A DNA stretch of 64,000 nucleotides from assembly GCF_003597395.2 (NCBI RefSeq), contig NC_133769.1:44375831-44439830 (forward strand), read 5' to 3'. The notes under the pieces were generated by a model, which was not told the DNA's origin, made no database searches, and saw nothing but the letters and a program-made list of their open reading frames with translations. Positions 1-11,035 of this stretch are shown here, piece after piece. The DNA is from Chelonoidis abingdonii. Its lineage: Eukaryota; Chordata; Testudines; Testudinidae. Within the stretch, counting starts at the first letter, position 1. Every line of letters starts with the position of its first letter. Made by a program: the position numbers and the translations under genes.

Positions 1-663
1 ATTCTGATACTTTTGCTGAAGATCTTAATTTGTCCTTGTATACGTAGGCATGGAGGGTTATCCCCATTGTCTAATAGCTGAGAAAAACCCTGTAACTGAA
101 TCCATCTTAAATTTACAAAGATAACATTTTTACTGTTTTTCTCTCTTTAATTAAAAGCCTTCCTGGTTTAAGAACCTGCATGGTTTTTTTATTTCTGGTG
201 AGACCCCAGAGGGACTGGGTCTGGATTCACCAGGGAATTGGTGGGGAGAAAGGAGGGAAGGGGGAGAGAAAGGTTAATTTCTCTCTGTGTTAGGATTACT
301 TTCTCTCTCAGGGAGAGTCTGGGAGGGGGAAAGAGAAGGAGGGAGGAAGGTGAATTGTCCTCTCTGTTTTTAGCTTCAAAGAGTTTGAATCACAGTGATC
401 TTCCAGGGTAACCCAGGGAGGGGAAGCCTGGGAGAGGCAACGGTTGGGGAAAGGGTTTACTTTCCTTGTGGTAAGATCCAGAGGATCTGGGTCTTGAGGG
501 TCCCCGGGCAAGGTTTTGGGGCGACCAGAGTGTACCAGGCACTGGGATTTCTGGTTGGTGGCAGCGCTACAAGTACTAAGCTGGTAATTGAGCTTAGAGG
601 AATTCCTGCTGGTACCCCATCTTTTGGACGCTAAAGTTCAGAGTGGGGAATTATACCATGACA
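1..663 (+). mobile_element. Retroviral-type LTR, 5' part cut by window edge
   Basis: The sequence ends in ...CCATGACA at 663 and matches, in opposite orientation, the LTR at 29183-30230. Both copies translate to the same 79-codon stretch (395-634 here), with 9 differences. A third, more distant relative lies at 46837-47661. That relative and the 29183 copy are both bounded by 5-bp target duplications, as expected for an endogenous retrovirus LTR. The 5' boundary is outside the window, so solo LTR versus provirus end cannot be decided. The short ORF is LTR sequence read by chance, not a gene. Confidence 0.7.
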
Positions 664-2039
664 GTATCACTTAAGTGAACTAACAAAACTAGAATAATGT
701 TGTTGAGATCTTTTGTCTTCCTTCACACAGTCCATTTCAAAGCCTACCAAACTCCACAGGTTCATCTTCCAAGTTCAATAAGCTACTATAACATTTTTAT
801 TTTGTTTCCAGATGGGATTTTAGTTTTGACTGGCTTCATACAATTCTCTTTGGCTTTCCACATTCATTGTTTGATAAACTTTGTAGATTTTTTTTATAGT
901 GTAAAATCCCTCTAAAGTAAATAGAAAGACTCCCAATGATTTCAAAGGTGAAAACCACAGAATGATCGTAAAATACTTTATTTATTTACATTTAATATAT
1001 TTTTAATTTTGGTACATGTGAAAGGCTCATAGGGTAAAATCTTGGCTTGCCTTACTCATATGAGCAGTCCTGCTGCAGGCAGTGGTCCAGATTCTGAGCT
1101 CAGTTATACCTGTGTAAAATAACTACAATTCCACTGAATCCAATGGAATCAATACTTGAATGGAAGACAAAATAATGAATATAAAATTTCATCAGATAAG
1201 AAACATCACTATTCATTTGTCTGTTTAGTAAATGTAAGAACATTAATAACATTGATGGCTGCTTGCAGTTTTTTTTAAAACTGGAGTATATATTTACTGA
1301 AGCCCTCTAATTTTGGCCAAGTATATTACCAGAGGTGTTGAGTGCCCTCAACACCAGTTCTGTCATTCTAAAAGTCAAGTTGTGGATGTCTGAAGCTGAG
1401 CACTCAGAAACTGAGGCACCTAAAATGAGTGAACCCTTTTGAAAATTCAGGGCCAAATTACTAGAGAGCTCATTCTTAATCTTAACAAACAAGGGAAGAT
1501 TTCTGCCTTATTATAAGTAAGATAAACCTCTCTCTAAGTGTCTCTAACAACAAACCAATAGAGACTTATCTCTCTGGACAAATATATCCTTCTGTGTGAA
1601 TAATAGTTTATTTTAAGAGTTGCCTGGAAACAGTTTGTCTGAAACACATTCTTAAGGTAGTACTATAAACACTAATCCTTAAGACTTTCATTATTTTTGG
1701 AGGGTTGATAATCAGAGCTATGTGAAACTTTCCAAATGGTATCTGAAATTCAAGCCAAATTTTCTGTGCTTAGTCAACCTTTCAGTGAACTTGGACTGAG
1801 CAATGAACCAACCTGGACAAGTTCTGAACAAACTGAGCCATTTTATATTTTCACCTGAAAACATGCAACATTTGATGGTTCTTGCTGAGTTTTATATTAT
1901 ATTCCAGGGTTCACTTGGAATGCAAATTCAATGGGCAGAAACTCAGAAAAATGTTTGCACTGGTGCTAGTCAGAAAAAAAACTTTTATGAATCCATTTCC
2001 CATCAGAAAATATAGTCAAAACTGAAACAATTGCACACT
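664..2039. other. AT-rich stretch, no gene seen
   Basis: Only short unsupported reading frames. Around 1330-1450 there is degenerate sequence of the 'gcacctaaaa / gaaaattcagggcc' kind that also occurs in other repeats here. Nothing else is recognised. Confidence 0.5.
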
Positions 2040-2310
2040 TGTGTTGATTTAACTAACATTTTGTTTCAGAGAAAATTTTTTAAAAAATTCCATTAGTCAA
2101 AAAATCCCATTTTCACATTTTTGGAATGAAATGTTTTGATTTTTCACTCTGAAATGACATCATTTTGAAATGTTTATTATTTTGTATTCTATTATGTTAT
2201 AATATAAAATTCAAAAGGTCAAAATTGAAACAAAACATTTCAATCAATCCAAAACTCTTTTTTCCTGGAATTTTCCTTCACAGAGAATCTAAAAATCTTT
2301 AAGTTTGGTT
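2040..2310. repeat. AT-rich dispersed repeat rich in GAAATG / TTTTGAAA motifs
   Basis: Alternating 'tttggaatgaaatg', 'ttttgaaatg' and 'ttgaaacaaaac' blocks recur in related order at 9600-9790 and 14745-15105. This suggests an old dispersed element. The family is not identified and the ends are vague. Confidence 0.4.
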
Positions 2311-2869
2311 CTGACTTGAAATTAAGCCAGATTTTGAAATCTTAAAATCCTTCACAAAATGGACTGTCCATCCTCTGCCCAGTTCCAATTTGCACAAAGC
2401 CATTTGAACCACTGAGCTTTGCACAGACTATCAATAATAATTTGTAGCATAGGGAGCCCAGTTCTGCTTCTCTCTTGAAGTCAGTAGTAATATTCCTACT
2501 GACTTCAGTGACAACAGCATCCATGTTCTGTACATGGATATGATTGGATGCAAGATTTTTTGTTGAGGGATTTTTAAAAACTTATTTATTTGCAAATATT
2601 TACAATTGATTTATTGAGAATGCGAAATATAGAGACGTATATCCAGCATTTGTCAGTAAAGGCCCAGCAATGTTATGGGTGTTATACAAAAAATAAATAA
2701 TAGTGATAATTCAGTTTAAAACCATTGAATTATTTAGAATTATATTTTGGACAAAGTCATGAAGACGTTGAAAAATGTTATTTTTAAATAATATTCTAGG
2801 TAATAGCCATTCATCTTACAAATTATTTAGAGATGAGTGAGAGGTGTTATTAATGGCACACAAAGATCA
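2311..2869. other. No gene seen
   Basis: AT-rich sequence. One imperfect hairpin-like block (about 2470-2510, 'tgaagtcagtagtaat' facing 'actgacttcag') resembles the palindromic MITE fragments described elsewhere in the window. Confidence 0.4.
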
Positions 2870-3090
2870 AACTCAGATGCCTAAAGTTAGGCACCTAAAT
2901 CTATATTTAGGCACCTATATAAAAATGGCCTGATTTTTACTAAGGTCAACTAGAGCTGCAGATACTCAGCACCTCTGAAAAACAGCCCCTTTCTAGGCAC
3001 CATTGTAATACTAATTCTAATAAACATGGGTTTCCAAATAAGGATTAAGGTGCCTAACCTTCAACACACAAGTTTGAAAATTGTGGTGAA
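2870..3090. repeat. Old palindromic repeat with TTAGGCACCTAA core
   Basis: Repeated 'ttaggcacctaa' palindromes and 'gcacctctgaaaa' match pieces at 13330-14330 and 39305-39400. It looks like a degraded non-autonomous DNA element with inverted internal symmetry. Boundaries are approximate. Confidence 0.45.
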
Positions 3091-3154
3091 TATTGTTATA
3101 AGATACAGTGGGTAATATTATGAAATGTGCAAATTACATTATGACGTAAACTTA

Positions 3155-3275
3155 GGGTTATCAGAAAGGAACTGTGAAAAAACGGGACAGGGAGTGGGGG
3201 ATAATAGGTGCCTATATAAGAAAAAGTCCCCAAAACCAGGACTGTCCCTTTTGAAAAGGGGACATCTGGTCACCC
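3155..3275. mobile_element. TA-flanked MITE (GGGTGACCAGAT family)
   Basis: The right end is ATCTGGTCACCC followed by TA; the left end GGGTTATCAG is a mutated copy of the same inverted repeat and is preceded by TA. The interior carries inverted 'gggacag' / 'ctgtccc' blocks. The TA target and about 120-bp size suggest a Tc1/mariner-type non-autonomous element. A better preserved copy is at 38608-38727 and a half copy at 54530-54599. Confidence 0.7.
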
Positions 3276-3341
3276 TAAGTAAACTGCAATATATATAATG
3301 ATATATGTTAGACATGCTGGAACTGCTGATGAGTCACCCTA

Positions 3342-4420
3342 GGGTTGCCATGCATCTGGTTTTCGACCAGAATGCCCAGTCAAAAAGGGACCCTAGCAGC
3401 TCCGGTCAACAATGCTGACTGGGCTGGTAAAAGTCCAGTTGGTGGCACAGTGGGACTAAGGCAGGCTCCTTGACTGCCCTGGCTCTGTGTGGCTCCTGGA
3501 AGCAGATGGCATGTCTGGTTTCTAGGTGTAGGGCAGGCCATGGGGGCTCCATGCAGTGCCCTGGCCCTGAGCATCAGTTCTGCAGCTCCCATTGGCTGAG
3601 AAACACAGCCCATGGGAGTTGCAGGGGCAGCGCCTGCAGCCATGGGCAGGACGTAGAACCCCTTGACCCCTCCACCTAGGAGCTGAACATGCTGGCCACT
3701 TCAGGGAGCAACCTGACGTAAGCACTGTCTGGCCAGAGCCTGTACCCCTCACTCCCTCCTGCACCCAAACCCCCAACCCCATGTCAGAACCCCCTCCTGC
3801 ACCCTTACTTCCTCCCAGAGCCTGCACCCAACCCCCTATCCCAGCCCTGAGCCCCCTTTTGCTCCCAAACTCCCTCTCAGAGCCCACCCCCTCTCCTGCA
3901 CCTCAACCCTATGCCAGAGGCCTGAGCCCCCCGCTGCACTCCAAACCCCTCAGACCTGGCCCCACCCCCCCAAAACCCACACTCCTAGCCAGACCCTGCA
4001 CCTCTACCTCCTGCCCCAACCCTGAATCTCCTCCTGCATCCAAACTCACTCCTGGAGCCCACACCCCAACCCTCTACTCCAGCCCTGAGCCCCCTCTCAC
4101 ACTCAAACTCCCTCCCAGAGCCCGCACCCTCTCCTGCACCTCAACCCCCTGTCCCAGCCCTGAGTCCCCATCCCCCCACCCCCCCCCACACACACTCCAA
4201 ACCCCTTATACCTGGCCTCATCCCAGAGGCAGCAACCCCAGCCCGAGCTCTCCCCCCTTCAACCCTCTGCCCCACCCTGGAGAATGTGAGTGAGGGTAGG
4301 GGAGAATGAGCAATGGAGGAAGAGGGGATTGGAGTGAGTGAGGGACAAGGCCTTGAAGAAGGGGTGGGACGGGGCAAGACAAGGGTTTTCGGTTTTGTGT
4401 GATTAGAAAGTTGGCAACCC
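3342..4420. mobile_element. TIR element (GGGTTGCCA...TGGCAACCC) carrying a minisatellite
   Basis: The ends are GGGTTGCCA at 3342 and TTGGCAACCC ending at 4420, each flanked outside by TA, as for a Tc1/mariner-like insertion. The middle is a C-rich tandem array, described separately. No transposase is visible, so the element is non-autonomous. The 121-, 170- and 78-codon reading frames across it are low-complexity proline/serine frames of the array. Confidence 0.65.
3745..4270. repeat. C-rich minisatellite inside the TIR element
   Basis: Irregular repeats of 'ctcctgcacc...', 'cagagccc' and 'ccagccctgagcccc' recur several times. C on the plus strand greatly exceeds G. It is wholly inside the 3342-4420 element, so the array travelled with or expanded within a transposon. 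Confidence 0.75.
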
Positions 4421-4544
4421 TAGTCACCTACAGTGTCATGTATATGTGCACAATCACTGAAAGGAGGGGAAAAAAAGTTACCTATCTGTACAGTAACTGT
4501 TGTTATTTGAGGTATGCTCTAGGAATTATTTTGAGGAACTTCTA

Positions 4545-4618
4545 TGGCTTGTGTTATGTAGAAGGTCCGACAAGATGATCACAATTGTCCCTTCTAGCCT
4601 TGGAATCTATGAATTCCA
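4545..4618 (+). mobile_element. CR1 LINE 3' end fragment
   Basis: The sequence 'gacaagatgatcacaattgtcccttctagcc' leading into 'gaatctatgaattc' is the typical CR1 3' tail with its ATTCTATG-type terminal repeats. Confidence 0.65.
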
Positions 4619-4619
4619 T

Positions 4620-5707
4620 GACCCTCCTACCTTCCCTGCTACTGCAGATCGATAGACAGTGGTGCAAAGGAACAGAGTAGAAGGCAGCAGTCATGCCCTT
4701 TTAATGCTGCAGAATTTTAAATGAAGACAAGTCCTCAGAAAGACTCCAGCAGAGCTCATATACATTTTTGCCAAGCCCTAACTGGTTGAATACTTAATAG
4801 CATATCCTAAAATTCAATAAAATTATATCAAGATAAATAAAAAATCATCAACTCAAATGGCACTATGAAACGGTTGAATAAAATGAAAATCAAAGACTGT
4901 GCTGCACCAGGCAATAACAGGAATTCTGTCCATACCAAACTGTCTCTACTAGATCTAACTTCATAAAATAGCTATTGAAAAATTGCTGCAGGAGATTAAA
5001 AATACAAGTTATTTTTATAAAGAACAAGTACAGGACAGTAACATGGTCATTACAGGTCTAAATAGCAAGCTTGGCAATGTTCAGCAATGAGTGGCAGTCA
5101 CTTCCTGGAGAATAAATGATCTAGAGGATGAAAGTTAGTGATCAGTGGTAACATAAATAATTCACAGTTTTAGAACTTAAAACTTTATTGGACAGAGTAA
5201 TAAACCTAGAGATCCAGTTTCAAAATCTCAGCAGTGTCAGTAGATGCTGAATATACATGAGCCCCATTCATTAAATAACTTCTCAGCGTGACAATGGCTG
5301 GAGGAGACCTCGTAGAACTAGATTCAGACTGATAGCATAAATAAAGCCTACAAACCGTCCTTCAAGAAGAAGAACCACAATGTCTGGTCACCATTAAATT
5401 AATTCACTTCCAAGAAAGGAATTGATGCTACAGCAATTCAGAGTATTGAAGTACCTCGGAAGAAACTATCTACTGTACTATATGTCCCTTTTCCAACATA
5501 TGCCTGGAAATGCAATATAAATGTGCTGCCTTTCTCACAATAAAAAATTATAACTACAAAACAGGAATAAAATTTGCCCTGTTATACTTAGCAAAACTAT
5601 TAATTGTTTTCTGGAATCATTCATCTCAAAATTCAATGAAATACATCAAAGCAATAGAAGCCAGACAGGCTTCCAAAGAAAAATCAGCTGAGCCCTTCCT
5701 CCGAGAA
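4620..5707. other. No gene seen
   Basis: AT-rich sequence without a supported ORF, RNA gene or clear repeat. The 66-codon frame at 5510-5710 shows no recognisable protein character. Confidence 0.5.
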
Positions 5708-5710
5708 TAA

Positions 5711-6944
5711 GGCTAGGTCTACAAGGGTCGGGAGGGGAGGCGACCTAAGATACTCAACTTCAGCTACCCGAATAGCATATCTTAGGTTGATTTACCTGCC
5801 CGTGAGGATGGCTGCAAGTTGACCGTTGCCGCTCCCCCGTTGATTCCGCTTCCACCTCTTGTATGCGGTGGAGTTCCGGAGTTGACGGCAGAGCGATCGG
5901 GGATCGATTTTATAGTGTCTACACTAGATGTGATAAATCGATCCCCAATAGATTGATCACTACCCGCTGTAAGGGACTATAAATCCCCCCCACCCTTTTG
6001 GACGAAGCTTTGTAATCTTCCATATAGAGCCTGATCTCTCCACTGCCTATAAGAGTTGCTGTCACTGTCATGGATGCAGCATCAGGATACTGATTGAAAT
6101 AGTATGTGAACAGTACCTTGGTGCTGGTCCCTGCCATTGATACGTGCATCTGTAATCCTAACATAATATAATATTGTAACAAGTAATACTTTTAGCTTTA
6201 TTAGTTTATAGGTCCATATATCCAGGCCCTAGACTTTAGCTAAACTTAATATAAGGCAAATAATTGTTAAATAAAAGCCATGGTTTTAGTTCTCAAATAG
6301 ACTTGCTTAGCAACATATCAGGCACTGGGTGTGGAGAAACTAAATATAAAGAAATTGGGTATGAAACACTGACAAAAGAGGAACTAGGAGGGGGACAAGG
6401 GGTCCCCTTGAGTGCCAGCTTAGCTTTATGCAATATATAATATAATAGCTAATGCTTGCTTAAGGGAAACTCCAAGGGGTGGGGGGGGGCTATCAAAATA
6501 ACCAGCTCAACCACTGCCAGAACACGTGAAATATGTTCAACTAGCTTGCTGATATGCAATATTTTAATGACTTTTGCAATATGTATTTGCAATCAAGGGG
6601 TCTTAAGACAGTCAATATAATTGCAAAAGAAACAATAACTGGAAATACCCCAAACTGAACTTACAGTAAATAACCTGCTGATTTGCAAAATTGCATTACC
6701 AAAAATGGCAAATAACTTGTGTAATCTATATGACATTTTGCGGTTTTAACCTTTATAAGTTTGGTAAAATTTGTAAGGGACAGAGCAGCTTATCTCTTGC
6801 ATGAGGTTACGCCGTCTCTCCCTGTGTGCATACTTGTAATCTTGTTATAACAATAAAGGTGCCTCAGGCTGTCTGATCCAAAATCAACTGGGTGGTGGTC
6901 TTTTCCTCAACACCGCCGATCCGGCAGGTAGTGTAGACATACCC
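5711..6944. mobile_element. PIF/Harbinger-type MITE split by an LTR
   Basis: Terminal inverted repeats are GGCTAGGTCTAC at 5711 and the complement of GGGTATGTCTACAC ending at 6944. A TAA target duplication sits at 5708-5710 and 6945-6947. The MITE body is 5711-5967 plus 6913-6944 (about 290 bases); the rest is a later LTR insertion. No coding capacity. The TIRs match the autonomous-type copy at 22964-27339. Confidence 0.85.
5968..6912 (+). mobile_element. Solo LTR of an endogenous retrovirus, inside a MITE
   Basis: It begins TGTAAGGGAC and ends CCTCAACA (TG...CA). CCGC is duplicated at 5964-5967 and 6913-6916. AATAAA at 6852-6857 is followed by a short U5-like tail, which sets plus orientation; 'ctttataag' near 6750 could be a TATA box. 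There is no internal retroviral sequence and no second LTR, so this is a recombined solo LTR. The 87-codon minus-strand frame (5919-6182) crosses the MITE/LTR junction and is not a gene. Confidence 0.85.
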
Positions 6945-7194
6945 TAAGTTACACTACAGAATGCTGAAAACAAAGTAAGCCCAGCTATTTCAGAAATAAA
7001 GGTTAACAATTGCTTTTTTGTTTAAAATTTAACTCAGAACTCTGGACCAACTGGATGGACTTAGCAAACAGGTTCTACGCTTCTCTTGTGCTATCCTCCT
7101 TTATAACCTTCTCTGTGACTAACCTACGCTTGAGTTAATGGTTATGTAAAGTAGTGCTATTGTTTATAGTACAAGAGCATTAGTTACTGATGTC

Positions 7195-7545
7195 TTCATC
7201 ATAAATGAGCATTCAGGTATCTAAAAGGGTGTCATCAGGAGGAGGGAGAAAACTTGTTCACCTTAGCCTCTAATGATAGAACAAGAAGCAATGGGCTTAA
7301 ACTGAAGCAAGGGAGATTTAGGTTGGACATTAGGAAAAAGTTCCTAACTGTCAGGTTAGTTAAACACTGGAATAAATTGCCTAGGGAGGTTGTGGAATCT
7401 CCATCTCTGGAGATATTTAAGAGTAGGTTAGATAAATGTCTATCAGGGATGGTCTAGACAGTATTTGAAGGCAGGGGACTGGACTTGATGACCTCTCGAG
7501 GTCCCTTCCAGTCCTAGAGTCTATGAATTATGGAAAAAATTTTTC
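7195..7545 (+). mobile_element. CR1 LINE 3' end with ORF2 C-terminus
   Basis: A 67-codon frame at 7254-7457 reads the CR1 ORF2 C-terminal pattern (GLKLKQGRFRLDIRKKF, then VKHWNKLPREVVESPSL). The 3' tail follows ('gaggtcccttccagtcctagagtctatgaat'). It is 5'-truncated, as is usual for CR1. The frame is still open over the last part of ORF2, suggesting a relatively young copy. Confidence 0.9.
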
Positions 7546-8014
7546 ATAGATTCTCTGCTTGTGTACTTATACCAGCTGAGGATATGACCCAGAAAATCTA
7601 GCCGCACATGTAACTGGTGATTCGCTCTGCACTTCACTTTCACCCTCTGAATAGGGAGGAAGGGAGAACAACTTTAATTTCTGCTCAGTCTGTCTCAGAT
7701 GGATGACCTGAAATTGTTTGTCTGGCATCTTTTGCAAATAATCCCTTTATAGGTAGTGGTGAATACATTTGATTCAATATTTTAGGGTTTTACAATGGCA
7801 ATGAACAATCTAGGCAGCTACAGGATGTATATAGGACCCCAAGAGAACCAGCTCACCTATACAGACCTAAAAGAATTTGGGCAAAGATTTAACTATTATT
7901 CAACTAAAAGAGTTTCTTTTGCTTTCATAGCATCAAGCTACCAAATTAATCTCTGCTGTAAAGAGGTGCAACCCCAGTGCAGTTAATGGAAATCCATCTT
8001 CTGAATATGACGAA
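7546..8014. other. No gene seen
   Basis: One 'ataccagctgaggatatgaccc' block near 7568 is a half copy of the palindromic 'ggccatatcctcagctgg' MITE family. Nothing else is recognised. Confidence 0.45.
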
Positions 8015-8650
8015 CAGTATCATAGATGTTAGATGAGGAAAAAAATTGGATGACCTTATAAGCCATCTCCTTATCAGTGCAGAATTATTCCCTACATTAT
8101 ATGTTCTAATGTTTGCAAAGACCCAAAAGCCTGGTCTTCCACCACTTCCCATAAGATACTATTCTACAGCATAATACATCTCATGCCAGGAAGTTTTCCC
8201 TAATATTTCCCCTAATTTTCCCCTTTCCTGTGTTTGTCCCATTACAGCTAGCTATAGCAACTATATACCACAGTAAATAATTCCTCTCCCTTCTTGGCAT
8301 TTACACACTCATCATGTATTTGTAGCCTGTTATTATGTTCCTCTGTCCCTCTAATCATTGCTGAACAAACCGTCTTAATCTTTACTTACAAGCCAGTCCC
8401 TCCAATGCTCTGGTCGGTTTTTTTGTTCTTCTCTGAACTGCCTCTAATTTTTCTCTGGTAATGAGGTACTCAGAGTGGAATGCAGTATGCCAAGTTCAGT
8501 TGATCCTTCCTGCTCCATAATGTGCATTGGTCTTTTCTACAGCCATATTTCATGACTAGCTTCTATCCAATTTGCTGGCCACTGACATCTTTCGTCTCTT
8601 TCAGTATTACATTTCCCCAGGTCTGTCCCTCAGCCTAAGTAAACGTTTAA
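8015..8650 (-). mobile_element. Old CR1 LINE 3' region
   Basis: On the plus strand it has 'tcatagatgttagatgaggaaaaaaat', 'gccaggaagttttccctaatattt', 'tctctgaactgcctctaattt' and 'actcagagtggaatgcagtatgccaag'. These parallel, in degraded form, the CR1 at 43441-44880. Heavily mutated and without an ORF. Confidence 0.6.
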
Positions 8651-9254
8651 GATTATTTTTCCCCAGATGGATTTCTTTCCCTGTAGAACAAAGTTTTGTT
8701 TGTTTGTTTCTGATTGGTCACTGCTAAAGTTACCCAAGGCCCAAAATGGCTTATGAAATTTGTTCAGAAGTTTCTGCAACATTCCCCGAGAGAGCTGCTG
8801 TCACCTCAGAAAACCCACTGTGTTGCTCAACTGATTTTACTTACCGTGTAGATGTCTCCTGCTGTCTCCAGGAGAAGATCATGTAAAGGAATTTCCAAGA
8901 GTGTTTTTTTTCCTATGAGGTGAGCTGTGCAAGGGAAACTGGAAACGGCAGAGCAGGTGAGAGGTGAGAGGTGTGGGTAACAGAAAACACTACTGTGCCA
9001 CAAGTGTTCTTATAGGCAGAGAATTATGATCTATAAGGAAAAAGAGGAGGAGTTAACCAAAGATGGGAGGAGAGGGAAACAAAAGATTGCAAAGCCATGA
9101 AATTTCCAGCTAGCTGGTGAAGAAAGATGGGTGGGAAATGACACCTGTAACTGGTTAAATTAACTCAGGTACTGGGGTGTAATGTAATTATTTACTTTTG
9201 TTGCTGTTTGCCATTGATTTTTAATTCTAAATAGGAGCCTGCAGTTCTTTCAGG
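8651..9254. other. No gene seen
   Basis: Unique-looking AT-rich sequence with a purine-rich patch at about 9030-9075. No ORF or repeat family recognised. Confidence 0.45.
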
Positions 9255-9332
9255 GCTTGATCCTGCACTACTGAAGTTAATGGAAATTTTGCCTTTGACT
9301 TTAATGGGAGTAGGTTCAGGCTCTAAATCTAG
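9255..9332. repeat. Short palindromic MITE
   Basis: 'gcttgatcctgcactactgaag' faces 'ttaatgggagtaggttcaggctc', forming an imperfect hairpin. It is a small member of a palindromic class also seen at 35178-35305, 56290-56428 and 59065-59150. Confidence 0.55.
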
Positions 9333-9599
9333 ATATTTTAACTGTAATGTGAGGAATGTAATGGAACATGACCATTCAAATTGCCACAGGATCAGTGGTA
9401 GAAATACTTGGTAATTGGATCATAGGAATAATTGCACCAAACAGATACATCTTCAGGTAGATGTTGAGAGTTAAAATATTTCCACGAGCTGTAAGGAATA
9501 GCAGGCTTAGATGTTTAGTGACCAGATCTGGGAAAAGAACATCTACTTTTATCAGTCATTTAAATGACCTAAGCACCTGGAACAAGAGCTGGTCAAAAA

Positions 9600-9790
9600 T
9601 ATTTAGACAGAAGATTTCTTCATCAGAAAACGCAGATTGACAAAGTTGGAAATTTTTTTTACAGGAAAGTATCAGTTTCATACAAATTTTCAATGGGAAA
9701 TTATCAAAATGTTTTGTTTTGAAAAGGTCAAAATGTGTTATGTTGACTTTACTATATTATATAGTAGTATATATAACATTATATTGATAC
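9600..9790. repeat. AT-rich dispersed repeat, second copy
   Basis: Same kind of sequence as 2040-2310 ('ttttcaatgggaaatt', 'aatgttttgttttgaaaagg'). Ends with a tandem 'tatatta/tatagtag' patch. Family not identified. Confidence 0.35.
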
Positions 9791-9844
9791 CATAATTAAT
9801 GTGTAAATGATCAGAATAGTTTGAGTCATTTATATCATTTTCAT

Positions 9845-9895
9845 CTTCAGAGGGCTTTATTTATTATTATTTATTTATTATAAAGCCCTCTGAAG
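9845..9895. repeat. Perfect 16-bp hairpin with AT loop
   Basis: CTTCAGAGGGCTTTAT at 9845-9860 is exactly matched by its reverse complement at 9880-9895. The 19-base loop is made only of A and T. No enclosing gene is known. Confidence 0.85.
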
Positions 9896-10722
9896 GAGCA
9901 GCATGGAAGGTGCTGCATGGAAGAAAGGTAGGCAGATGGGAGTGAAAACAGTGGTATCTTTAGCCAAGCGTGGGCATGGCTGCACAGACCCCTTCATCTA
10001 TTACATGAACATATGGAAACATTGGTGCCTGAGCCAGTTCTCCTAAGAGTCAGTGACGAGGATGGACTGTGCAGGAGACCAGGAAGAAATGGAGGAATCT
10101 CTCTGGGTGTGTGCAAAGAACAAATTGGCCACTGAAAGAACAGCTTGAGAAATGCCCTTCTAGCCAAAACAAAGGAGAGCAGCTCTGTACACCCTCAAAC
10201 AAGAAAATGCAAGGCATAACCTGCTAATTGCTAACTGCTAATAGACTGCAGACAAACAGCCTGTTATATTACTTACTGTTTAGGCTATGCCCAGAACATG
10301 TTAAGGCCCCAGAGCGAGGCACAGTCACTCCTCCTTTGCAGAAGGGGTAGTCACTGCTCCATCAAGTGTGTATCCAAAACAAGCGCATACGTAATCAAGA
10401 AATACACAGAAGAGAAGTAAAATCAGTATAGTTGTATGTTTCAAAACACATTTCTATAAAGTGAAAAAGGGATTAAACATGCAAATTTGCCTACTGGTTC
10501 ACTCTTGCCCAGCCAAAGTTCATCTTATGTAGTGCAAAGTGGTGAGCATCAGTGTAGGAATGTTTCACTATAAATGTGGAGTCATTTACTGCTCTAAAGC
10601 AACTGTGGCACCTTGAATTTGGGTCAGTGAAGCAGGAGATGTGATAGCAAAATGCCTAAACCCATAAACATTCAAAGCTCTTACACATGTACATGCTTGT
10701 CAGCTGTCACTCAGGGTACAGG
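9896..10722. other. No gene seen
   Basis: Mixed-composition sequence without a supported ORF, RNA gene or clear repeat. Confidence 0.45.
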
Positions 10723-11035
10723 ATAAGAACAGCCATACTGGGTTAGACCAATGGTCCATCTAGTTCAGTATCATGGCTCCTGAAAGTGGCCACTTCTAGA
10801 TGCTTCAGAGGGAATGAACATAACAGGGCAATTTGGGGTGATTCATCCCTTGTCATCCAATGCCAGCTTCTGGCAGTTGGAGGTTTGGGACACTCAGAAC
10901 ATGGGGTTGTGCCCTTGAACATCTTGGCTAATAGTCATTGATGGGCCCATTGATGGGAATTTATTTAATTCCTTTTAGAACCAAGTTATACTTTTGTCCT
11001 TCACAACATTTCGTGCCAATGAGTTCCACTGGTTT
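10723..11035 (-). mobile_element. CR1-type LINE 3' end
   Basis: On the plus strand it opens with 'ataagaacagccatactggg' and 'ttagaccaatggtccatct', the reverse complement of the LINE 3' terminus also seen in plus orientation at 42775-42840 and 60940-61005. The following 'ccttcacaacatttcgtgccaatgagttcc' belongs to the same 3' region. It continues, after an interruption, in the RT fragment at 11575-11875. Confidence 0.75.

Noticed and set aside
395..634. 79-codon frame repeated at 29212-29451
   Set aside because: The shared frame is LTR sequence duplicated with the element, not a conserved gene.
3781..4293. 170-codon proline-rich open frame
   Set aside because: It lies wholly in the C-rich minisatellite of a TIR transposon; composition, not coding, explains it.
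5919..6182. 87-codon minus-strand frame
   Set aside because: It crosses the boundary between the MITE and the inserted LTR, so it cannot be an old gene.
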